Of a stretch of 64,000 bases of DNA, positions 56,693-64,000 are shown one piece after another; the first letter of the stretch is position 1, and every line of letters starts with the position of its first letter. Source of the DNA: Paenibacillus whitsoniae (GTDB lineage Bacteria; Bacillota; Bacilli; Paenibacillales; NBRC-103111); assembly GCF_003955665.1 (NCBI RefSeq), contig NZ_RXHU01000042.1:164194-228193 (forward strand), in the 5' to 3' direction. Both the position numbers and the translations under genes were made by a program. The notes under the pieces are model-generated. The model did not search any database, had not been told where the DNA came from, and saw nothing but the letters and a program-made list of their open reading frames with translations.

Positions 56693-58921
56693 ATGAAGTG
56701 GATTACACGAATTCGGACAAGAAACCAGAATCAGGTCTCTCTCTTTTACACCTTGCTTATCAGTTTCATTTCCATTATTGTGCTGCTTCTCTCGATTCAC
56801 GCATGGTCCTACTCCTTCTTCCGCAATCGCATTAAAGATGAAATCATCTTGAACAGCGCGATGAACCTGAATACAACTGTCGCAAACTACGAGAAGCATA
56901 TCCGGCTCATTCGCAGCTACATGGTCGGCTATCTCTTCGGGACCGATACGGAAATTTTGAAAAACGGCAACCCGCTGTCGCACTACGATACCGTCGTCAA
57001 AGCACAGTACGAGCTGCAGCATTCCTTGAACAACTCGCTCCTCTATCTGGAGAACATTATCTACTACTATAAGGACAGCGGTTTTGTGATTGAAAAAGAC
57101 GGTACCCGGGACGCCGCCACCATGTTCGGCAAGTTTTATGTGCAGCCGGCCTACGGCGTCAATTTCTGGAACCAAGAATTGGAGGGCACAGACAGTTTCA
57201 AAATCTACCCTTCAGCCCCGTTCACCTCCGAGACGGCCTTTGAACGCAAATCGCTCGGTACCCTGATGCCGATTCTTGTGAAAGGGTCTTTTGAACATAA
57301 TTTTGCGTTTATCGTATTGATGAAGAGCAGGGCGCTGTACGAATCGTTTCATCAACCGCAGCCGGAAAGCCAGTTCATGATTTGGGACGGCCGTCAGCTT
57401 GTTTTCACCTCGGAGAGCGGGATCGAACTGCCGCCTGGCTTGATGGCGAAGAAGGGGGATGGGTACGAACGAATTGGGGGCGCGTACTATTTCTATAAAA
57501 CGAGTGCGGAAACCGGACTTACCTATATCGAATCCGTGTCCGACAAAGGGCTCGCCAAGCAGCTTCGCCATTTGAATGCGATCATGGCTGTACTGCTGTT
57601 CCTTTCCTTGCTGATCTCGTTGGCTGTATCTACCTTTATCGCCAAACGATTTCATAATCCGCTCGCCAGCCTGCTGCGCTCCATCGAGAACTATGGCGTC
57701 GGCCTCCCCCTGCTAGGCAAAAGCCGTATTAAGGAATTCAACGTGCTGCACAACGATCTGCACTCCAAAAACTCGCTGCTCCAGCAGTTCGCCTATATGA
57801 CCAGGCTCAAAAACATTCACGGCAAAGGCGCGCAGCTGCTCACCTCGGTGGACGCCAACCGGCCGTTCAAACTGATCCTGTTTCAAATCGATTTCAAAGC
57901 GCAGCTGCTCGCCGAATTCGCCAACGTGCATCATCGCGCGTTCAATACGTATCGTGAGTTGATTGACTTGCATTTTGCCAAATTGCACAGTGAATCGCTG
58001 ACGTTTCAGATCGAGAAAGACCAAATTCTATCCATTCTCTTTATTGAAAAAGAAGACGAAGACCGGCACGCCGCCGACTTCGACGCGCTTGTGCACACCC
58101 TGGCAACCGACAGCGTCTTCTGCAATTTCACGATCGTCCCGAGTCCGATCCACGCGCACTCCTCCGATTTCGTGGAGGCGTACCAGAACGCGTTGGAGCT
58201 GATCCGGCAGCGGAAGCTCGGCGAAGGCGTGCAGGTGATCACCGAATGGGAGCCGCAGCCTGCGCTCATGATCCCGACGCCGTCCGAAGAGGGCGAGCTT
58301 GTCGCCAACCTCCAGGCCGGATCGGATTCGGTCACCCTGCCGCTCGTGGACCGGCTGCTGGATCAGCTCGCGAAAGCGGGGGCGCTGGCTTGGCAGTTCC
58401 AGGACTTTGCGCAGGATGTCGTGAACAAAACGATTAAAATGATGTACGCCCAGAACATCTCCATTCAGGCGTTCTCGGACAAAGGCTCACCGTACGATCA
58501 TCTGAAGGCTTGCTACACTTTGGAGCAGTACAAGGATTTTTTCCACTGGTTCCTGAAGCGTTCGGGGGAAGCCATTCAAGACAAAAAATCCGAAACCGAC
58601 GTTATGACCAAGTTCGTCATGGAGTACGTGGAGTCGAATTTTGGCGAAGATTTGTCGCTGGATGCGATTTCGGCGAAGCTCGGCATTACAGGGCCTTACC
58701 TGTCCACCTATTTCAAGGAAAAAACGGGTACGAACTTTTCCGACTATATTTTTACCGTGCGAATGAATAAAGCGATGGACATGCTGCGCGATACCGACCT
58801 GAAAATCCAGGAGATCGCCTCGCTGATCGGCTACTACACCGCCGCTTCGTTTAATCGCGTGTTCAAGAAGCACACGGGGATCACGCCGAGTGAGTTTCGC
58901 CGGCTGAATAGTCGGCATTAA
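56693..58921 (+). CDS. Membrane-bound AraC-family regulator, YesS/YtdP type (module 4)
   Basis: 742 residues from ATG 56693 (GGAAGG 9 bases upstream). Layout: membrane helix near 20-42; extracellular Cache-like sensor to about 285; second helix about 298-320; a cytoplasmic linker of 300 residues; C-terminal AraC domain (SLDAISAKLGITGPYLSTYFKE ... QEIASLIGYYTAASFNRVFKK). There is neither a receiver nor a kinase domain, so it is a one-component transmembrane regulator. It is divergent from the LplB-LplC-LplA-lyase operon and probably activates it upon sensing an extracellular oligosaccharide. Confidence 0.92.
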   Translation: MKWITRIRTRNQNQVSLFYTLLISFISIIVLLLSIHAWSYSFFRNRIKDEIILNSAMNLNTTVANYEKHIRLIRSYMVGYLFGTDTEILKNGNPLSHYDTVVKAQYELQHSLNNSLLYLENIIYYYKDSGFVIEKDGTRDAATMFGKFYVQPAYGVNFWNQELEGTDSFKIYPSAPFTSETAFERKSLGTLMPILVKGSFEHNFAFIVLMKSRALYESFHQPQPESQFMIWDGRQLVFTSESGIELPPGLMAKKGDGYERIGGAYYFYKTSAETGLTYIESVSDKGLAKQLRHLNAIMAVLLFLSLLISLAVSTFIAKRFHNPLASLLRSIENYGVGLPLLGKSRIKEFNVLHNDLHSKNSLLQQFAYMTRLKNIHGKGAQLLTSVDANRPFKLILFQIDFKAQLLAEFANVHHRAFNTYRELIDLHFAKLHSESLTFQIEKDQILSILFIEKEDEDRHAADFDALVHTLATDSVFCNFTIVPSPIHAHSSDFVEAYQNALELIRQRKLGEGVQVITEWEPQPALMIPTPSEEGELVANLQAGSDSVTLPLVDRLLDQLAKAGALAWQFQDFAQDVVNKTIKMMYAQNISIQAFSDKGSPYDHLKACYTLEQYKDFFHWFLKRSGEAIQDKKSETDVMTKFVMEYVESNFGEDLSLDAISAKLGITGPYLSTYFKEKTGTNFSDYIFTVRMNKAMDMLRDTDLKIQEIASLIGYYTAASFNRVFKKHTGITPSEFRRLNSRH

Positions 58922-59024
58922 GTGAGGCTCGCGAGGGGATGACAAGCCCCGGTGGGTGGCGGGCGGAGCGCAAGAGCGAGTTACAGCGCCAAATGATCGG
59001 CATGTCCGCGCTCGGGCATCTAAG

Positions 59025-59206
59025 CCTGCAAAAAGGCAGGAATCTTCCCCGATCCTTACCTGATTTGTAGAAATGCCTGCGATTTGGCAGGAATTTTGGG
59101 CTAGCTCCCTCTATTTAGGGCGATCACATCCGAAAAAACTGCTTTATTGCAGGCATGATGCTGAAAACGCCCTTTTTAAAGAAGATTCCTGCCTTTTCGC
59201 AGGAAT
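59025..59206. repeat. Three palindromes with CCTGC-N6-GCAGG core
   Basis: Copies at 59025-59040, 59076-59091 and 59185-59206 (the last with 8-base arms ATTCCTGC / GCAGGAAT). They lie in the 420-base gap 58922-59341, which otherwise contains only a terminator. They resemble in style, not sequence, the CTGGAA palindromes near position 700. Confidence 0.6.
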
Positions 59207-59274
59207 CTGTCTGTGCACCTCGACAGGTCCTCACTCCAGCATCGCCAGCTTTACTGAAGCGAGACTGATTACGC

Positions 59275-59315
59275 AAAAAGTCCCTCGCCCCCTTAACGGG
59301 AGCGAAGGACTTTTT
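59275..59315 (-). terminator. Terminator of GNAT gene
   Basis: AAAAAGTCC (59275-59283) pairs perfectly with GGACTTTTT (59307-59315), with further internal GC pairing and flanking A/T runs. Confidence 0.8.
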
Positions 59316-59341
59316 GAATTGCGCACACCTGCCGCGCATCT

Positions 59342-60307
59342 CTATTCCAGCACCTTGGCGTACTTCGCATAGCTTTTCCAGGTGCGGTAGCCCAGCTTGC
59401 CGTAAAAATCGACAAACGGCGTTGTGTCGATCACGATGCGGCGCACGCCTCGCTCGCGCAAATAATGGATCGCGGCTTGCACGATCGAGATGCCATACTT
59501 CAGGCCGCGGCAGCTTTCGTCGATGCCGAGCGGCCCGATGCCGCCCAGCTCGCCGTCAAAAAGCGGCGCCCAGTAGACGTTCTGCGCGAGCAGCGGCGAG
59601 GCGCTGTCGTTCATGCGGCAGAAGCCGACGATCGCGCCTCCCTGCTCAAGCAAGACGAACTCGCGGCCCGTGCCGCCGCGCGCCCAGTAGTCGCGGTGCT
59701 GGTACGTCCACGCGCCCGGAAAGCAGCGCGCCATGAACGCGAGCAGCGCTTCCCGGTCCGCGGGCTCCGCCACGCGGAAAGCGGCCCCTGCCGCCGCGGG
59801 CAGCGGCACTTCCTCCTCCGCAGCGTACGCGTGCAGCAGGTCGTGCACGGTCTCCTGATAAGCGTAGCCCTGCCGCTCATACCAAGCCCTGGCATCCCCG
59901 AACTCGTCGGGAATGCCAGGAAAGATCCGGCTGTGCAAGTCATTGCCCAGCTGAATGCGCTTCGCGCCGGCCTCCCGCAGCGCGGCCTCGGCACGAAACA
60001 GCAGCGCGCGCCCGACGCCCCGTCCCCGGTACGCGCGGTCTACCAGATGGGCCTGGATCCAACCCAGGCCCTGGGGAATGCCGGCACGCACGGCGTCCTC
60101 GCGTGCGATCTTCGCGACAACGAAGCCGATGACACGCTTCGTCCCTTCCTCCAGCGCCACCCAGGACCCTTCGCGCAGCCAGTTGCGGTCTTCGGCGATA
60201 TTTTGCTGGAGCAGCCTGCGCCTCATCGGAAATGTTTCCGCCAACTCCCCGTTCCAGAGATACAGGATCGCTTCCAAATGCGCTTCATCCATGCGTTCAA
60301 CGTTCAT
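59342..60307 (-). CDS. Tandem GNAT-family acetyltransferase
   Basis: 321 residues, soluble, made of two GNAT folds. The first (about 1-155) has the acetyl-CoA loop RGRGVGRALLF; the second (about 175-321) has the more degenerate CRGLKYGISIVQ and a typical C-terminal VDFYGKLGYRTWKSY. GGAGGAGGAG precedes the ATG. The acceptor cannot be inferred. The gene is GC-rich and stands alone between repeats and the second ger operon, with its own terminator. Confidence 0.85.
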   Translation of the reverse strand: MNVERMDEAHLEAILYLWNGELAETFPMRRRLLQQNIAEDRNWLREGSWVALEEGTKRVIGFVVAKIAREDAVRAGIPQGLGWIQAHLVDRAYRGRGVGRALLFRAEAALREAGAKRIQLGNDLHSRIFPGIPDEFGDARAWYERQGYAYQETVHDLLHAYAAEEEVPLPAAAGAAFRVAEPADREALLAFMARCFPGAWTYQHRDYWARGGTGREFVLLEQGGAIVGFCRMNDSASPLLAQNVYWAPLFDGELGGIGPLGIDESCRGLKYGISIVQAAIHYLRERGVRRIVIDTTPFVDFYGKLGYRTWKSYAKYAKVLE

Positions 60308-60431
60308 GATGCTCCTCCTCCGAGATCAGTTGCGACATGTCACCTACCACTATCATTACTATAGAGCATCAGGAGAAGGAAGCCTATAATCAAATCTTTC
60401 GAATGTTGACGGATGATCAGGTGAAGTCCTT

Positions 60432-61500
60432 TTAATTTCCCACAATATCCCCGATATTGGTGATCCGGCTTTTAATCTCGATCTCGGTTAGCAGACGCGG
60501 ATAATACACTTCCCGCCAGTCAGGAAGCCGCTCAAAGGGAAGCTTGCCTCTAAAATACTGGCCCGTACCGAGCACGTCCGACCGCGGCAGCCTTCAGCTG
60601 CCGGAACAATGCTTGAAAGCGACTTTCCATATCTTTGGAAAATTCCGTTTCAATTTGCTTCACACCCTGCTCGCCGTTATTTTCGATGAGATGCAATCCT
60701 AGCTCCATCCGCATACGCAGCACGGGACGATCCCCGTCCCAAGCGGTGTGAATGTGGTTTTGACATTTAATGATCGATACACTTGCCTGATGGGTTACTT
60801 GAATGACAGACCCCTGAAACAGCTCTTCAAATAAATTCACTAAGAGCGACTGCTCCTTGACGATTTCATCTTTCATTTTATCTTTCGACATGACGGCGGA
60901 ACCGATGAACTCCATCATGGTCGATTTGCCGGAACGCAAGATCGGAATGCTCACGTCCTGTGTATCTGAATGGATGGCGCTGAACATTTCCCAGAGATAG
61001 ACCAGATTAATCTCAGGACTCCAACCCGCATTTTTATTAAAAAAGTTGAGCATTGCGCTGCCATCGGTTTGAATCGCTTTGCCCGTATGATTCAGAAATC
61101 CCCCGATATCCTCGGAGGTAACGGCAAGCAGCGCCTTCGTCGGCATATGCTGGCTGCGCATTATAAAGGCGATCTCCTCCCGTATACCGTCCAGGGCGAC
61201 CTGGCGATCCAAGACAATCAGTTGAAGATGCATAAAATCAATGCCGGATTCAATATCCGTGTCGATATCGGTCAAAGCTTTGCTGATCGTATCGGCCTCT
61301 TTGTAATAAACCTTGGAATTCAGCCCCCGGCTGATCGGCAGCGGAAGCTGGATGTGGACACGGTATTTGGCCGTTTTCCCGTAGGACACGCCCATGACGA
61401 TCGGCAGCACGCGGTGGTTCACATCTTTAATATCCCAACACCCCGTCAGCAGTATCGTACTCGCGCAGAGAAGAAGCAACGTGCGGAATTTGCGCATCAT
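60432..61500 (-). pseudogene. gerC-type germination lipoprotein with C-terminal frameshift
   Basis: The open frame ends at 60550 (316 residues). It starts with a lipoprotein signal (LTGC) and WDIKDVNHRVLPIVMGVSYG as in GerC proteins. Removing one base at the CCGCGG at 60582-60587 (minus strand GCC-GCG-G-TCG) restores a frame continuing SDVLGTGQYFRGKLP ... DWREVYYPRL ... SRITNIGDIVGN to a stop at 60432. That tail matches the normal GerC ending (compare YRQWKTMEKDW in the intact copy). The product therefore loses about 50 residues. A sequencing error cannot be excluded. The start overlaps gerB by 4 bases. Confidence 0.82.
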
Positions 61501-62587
61501 TTTAGCCCAACCTGCTTCCTGCCTTGCCGCTCAATCCGCTTCCCGCACAAATAGACGGCAATCGGAATCACCACGAAAATCGCCAATCGCAGCCACGTAT
61601 CCGAGGAGAAAATTTCCACATACCGCTCCCACGTCGGAATCAGCATGGCCGCCACATACACAATCAAGCTCAGTCCGCCTCTGATATAGGTTTCCTTGCA
61701 GACCGGCACGAGCTTGTGAAGCAGAAGGCCGCATGACCACAGTGCAAACGACGATATCGTCATGACGAAAGCCAGCAGCGCAACGGCATAGAACAAAGAC
61801 ACACGATCAAATATGGACCAAGTGATATTGACGGAATCCAAACTTGTCATCAATGGAAAATTCATGATTCTCGCTGCATTCACGCCATAAACGAGAATCG
61901 GTAGATAGACAATAAACACGTACAGCAGGCCAATAAGCGCCCATCCCAACAGCATTGGCTTGACTCGAACTTTGCACACAGGCGGCAGCATGCCGAGAAA
62001 TAAGAAAGGACAGATGGAGAATAGCGTGGTCAGAAATTTTTTTCCATCAGGTAGTGCAGATGTGGATTGATCAGCGGTCGGATTTGCGGCCAATTGGTGT
62101 TCGTCAAACAGGCCAGCAGGGCGAACAGCAGCACAGGAAAGAAAATGAGCGTCATCAGCGTGCTCGCCCGCATGATACCTTGCGGGCCGAGCGAAGCCCC
62201 CAGCCACATCAGCAGACAGAGCAGCGCGAGAATAGCATACATGGGTGAATTGGCGATGAACACAATGATCATCAACTCGGCAAAGCTGCGAACCGCCAGA
62301 ATCGGCACCAACATGAAATAGCAGGTCAGCGGCAGCAGCAGCGCTGCGCCCACCCACCTGCCGAGCGGCAGAAACAAGTCGCCATAGTCCCGATTGCTCC
62401 CTTTGCGCAAACCTTTCATTAAAATCAGCATCAGCGCCAGCTCGATCAGCATGATGACCGTTGCCGGCTCCCAGTGGCCATAACTGGTCGTCGACAAAAT
62501 CGCTCTAGGATAGGCGATAAACAGAATGCTGCAGTGCGCCCCGATAAAAAAAATCGGGGCCGTCATCGTAGAAATCCAGCGATGCAT
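61497..62587 (-). pseudogene. gerB-type germination permease interrupted by a frameshift
   Basis: Two open frames together make one Spore_permease-family protein of about 360 residues. The first (from about 62587 to 62030) ends HLHYLMEKNF at a run of seven A on the minus strand (62040-62046). With eight A residues the frame would read LMEKKFLTTLFSICPFLF and continue without a stop to 61497. Membrane segments continue across the junction. The cause may be a real single-base deletion, a homopolymer sequencing error, or slippage that restores the frame. GAGGTGA near 62595 serves as ribosome binding site. Confidence 0.85.
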
Positions 62588-62612
62588 CACACACGTCACC
62601 TCGATTCATTGG

Positions 62613-63926
62613 TCATTGTCCAAGCTTCTTGGGCGAAAGAAAGCTCATGAAAGGCACTCCGAAACGCTCCAGGCTGCAAGCGTAATAACCGATAGCTATA
62701 AACCCGGCAAATAGTCCCATAATGCCGAAAATGCCGGACAGAATAACAATGCCCGATCGCAGCAGCCGGATGACCAATGTATTTAAATAGGTAGGAAAGG
62801 CAAAATTAGCGGTTACGGAAGCAGAGAGGACAATGAGCACAAGGCTGCTGACCAGATTGGCTTCGACGATGGATTGCCCAAGAATGATCCCGCCTATTAG
62901 TGTGTTTGTCGCCGCGATGCCCCTAGGCAGTCGTTGGGTAGCCTCAATAATGATTTCACTGATCAGCAAAAGCATCAGCATTTCAAGGAAAGTCGGCAAT
63001 GGTATGCCAATCCGACTGGTAGCTACAGAGAGTGCCAGCTCGATTCGCATCATTTCCGGATTGACCGAAATCAGCGCAACATACAGGCCCGGCATCAGGA
63101 GTGCGACCAGGATACTGAGCAGCCGCAAAGCCCGCAGCACCACCATGATAAACAGTGGAAACTGCCTATCCCCTTCCAGCATAATAAAATCGCAGGACAA
63201 TAGCGGAAGTACATACGCAGTCGGCTCGCCGTCAATCAGAAGCACGACCCGCCCACGCATCATGGAGGCGATGGCTTGAATCGGAATTTCCGTTTTATGG
63301 TACGGCGACAGCAGATGAAAACGATGAAATCCGAAAATCCGATTGAGATCCTGTCCGTCGCGAAGCTCCTGCGCAGTCGCGTTCCGCAAAGCGCGTCTGA
63401 CCTTGTCCAACAACTCACGGTCGACGCAACCCGCCAGATAGATCAGGGACACTTCCTTCGTTCCTACACCTTGGAACTGAAAGCCATCCACTTCTAGAGC
63501 GTCGGATTTCAGCGAGGTTCGAATAAGCCCCAGATTCGTACCCAACAGCTCCGTGAAGGCAATCGCTGGCGTAAACAGCATCGGCTCGTTCTGGGCCGAT
63601 TCGATTGGCCTGATTAGCGATCTGAGCTTACCCTGCACGCTGAAGGCAAGGTTTGTGTCCGCTTGAACCAGCACGACTTTCCCCTGCAGCAGTTCATTCA
63701 TCGACGCCTCTGTCCATGGATTTCCAAGCAATTGGCGACTAATTTCCTCAAAGCCAGCTTCGGAAGGAACGGCGCATAGGGAGATAGCAGTCAGCGTTTC
63801 CTGCCAATTCACGATGGATTCATAGCCCGCCATCCGGAACGATAGCGACCCGATTTGGACGGATTCGATCACTAAGTCCTGCCGTGTTTTTGATTTGTGG
63901 ATGAGTATGTCTATACAATTTCCCAT
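62613..63926 (-). CDS. GerA-family spore germination protein (A subunit), second operon
   Basis: 437 residues from ATG 63926 (GAGG 8 bases upstream); the frame also opens at TTG 63938. It has the GerA domain (QGKVVLVQADTNLAFSV, RGRVVLLIDGEPTAYVLPLL) and C-terminal membrane segments with ALSVATSRIGIPLPTFLEMLML. It is about 80 residues shorter than the A subunit of the intact operon, mostly in the N-terminal soluble part, and lacks the RGPHEGF signature. The gene is intact although the following B and C genes are frameshifted. Confidence 0.88.
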   Translation of the reverse strand: MGNCIDILIHKSKTRQDLVIESVQIGSLSFRMAGYESIVNWQETLTAISLCAVPSEAGFEEISRQLLGNPWTEASMNELLQGKVVLVQADTNLAFSVQGKLRSLIRPIESAQNEPMLFTPAIAFTELLGTNLGLIRTSLKSDALEVDGFQFQGVGTKEVSLIYLAGCVDRELLDKVRRALRNATAQELRDGQDLNRIFGFHRFHLLSPYHKTEIPIQAIASMMRGRVVLLIDGEPTAYVLPLLSCDFIMLEGDRQFPLFIMVVLRALRLLSILVALLMPGLYVALISVNPEMMRIELALSVATSRIGIPLPTFLEMLMLLLISEIIIEATQRLPRGIAATNTLIGGIILGQSIVEANLVSSLVLIVLSASVTANFAFPTYLNTLVIRLLRSGIVILSGIFGIMGLFAGFIAIGYYACSLERFGVPFMSFLSPKKLGQ

Positions 63927-64000
63927 AAAATACCTCAAAACGTAGTATTTTCTTGGGAAGCGGAAAGTATGCAGTCGAAGGCGGCGGAGCGATGGGGCAG

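Noticed and set aside
59073..59372. 99-codon plus-strand open frame
   Set aside because: It spans palindromic repeats and the GNAT gene terminator, has no ribosome binding site and no recognisable domain.
62040..62046. Programmed frameshift at the seven-A run in gerB
   Set aside because: Simple -1 slippage would require an Asn codon to re-pair as Lys, no stimulatory hairpin is apparent, and gerB genes are normally read in one frame. A plain mutation or sequencing error is more likely.

Overview
The window looks like chromosomal DNA of a spore-forming, polysaccharide-degrading Firmicute, most probably Paenibacillus or a close relative. This rests on YesM/YesN-type two-component pairs beside carbohydrate ABC importers, very large secreted enzymes ending in triplets of S-layer homology (SLH) domains, two gerA-type spore germination operons, strong AGGAGG ribosome binding sites and mixed GC content. 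I saw no rRNA, tRNA, transposase, integrase or CRISPR array.

Layout. 1-334 (-): N-terminus of an LplB-type permease running off the left edge. 864-8745 (-): module 1 (response regulator, sensor kinase, sugar-binding lipoprotein, two permeases, GH88-type unsaturated uronyl hydrolase). 8779-13234: TIM-barrel epimerase-like gene, an AraC regulator and a divergent GH35-like beta-galactosidase. 13244-29967 (-): module 2, with GH115-like enzyme, binding protein, regulator, kinase, two permeases, and two related secreted beta-helix proteins, one a 1790-residue SLH-anchored protein with a cohesin-like domain. 30310-41101 (+): module 3 (kinase, binding protein, permeases, regulator, giant GH101 endo-alpha-N-acetylgalactosaminidase). 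41243-45243 (+): intact gerA-gerB-gerC operon plus a 45-codon membrane ORF. 45615-46862 (+): secreted PL14-like lyase with CBM6. 47096-47394: 37-bp tandem repeats. 47687-58921: module 4 (SLH-anchored heparinase II/III-like lyase, binding protein, two LplB/LplC-type permeases, and a divergent membrane-bound AraC regulator). 59342-60307 (-): tandem GNAT acetyltransferase. 60432-63926 (-): second ger operon, in which gerB and gerC each carry one frameshift.

How it works together. Each module pairs a surface or cytoplasmic glycan enzyme with an importer and a dedicated sensor. Extracellular lyases and hydrolases cut polymers, the lipoprotein and two permeases import oligosaccharides, and cytoplasmic GH88, GH115 or GH35 enzymes finish degradation. 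No importer ATPase is present, so a shared MsmX-like ATPase elsewhere is likely. The most striking regulatory signal is a 21-bp sequence (TGAAAGA-N5-RTTCRWTNC) that occurs four times in module 2, always 28-30 bp upstream of a -10 element. It ties the permease operon, the binding protein and both beta-helix genes into one predicted regulon of the local response regulator.
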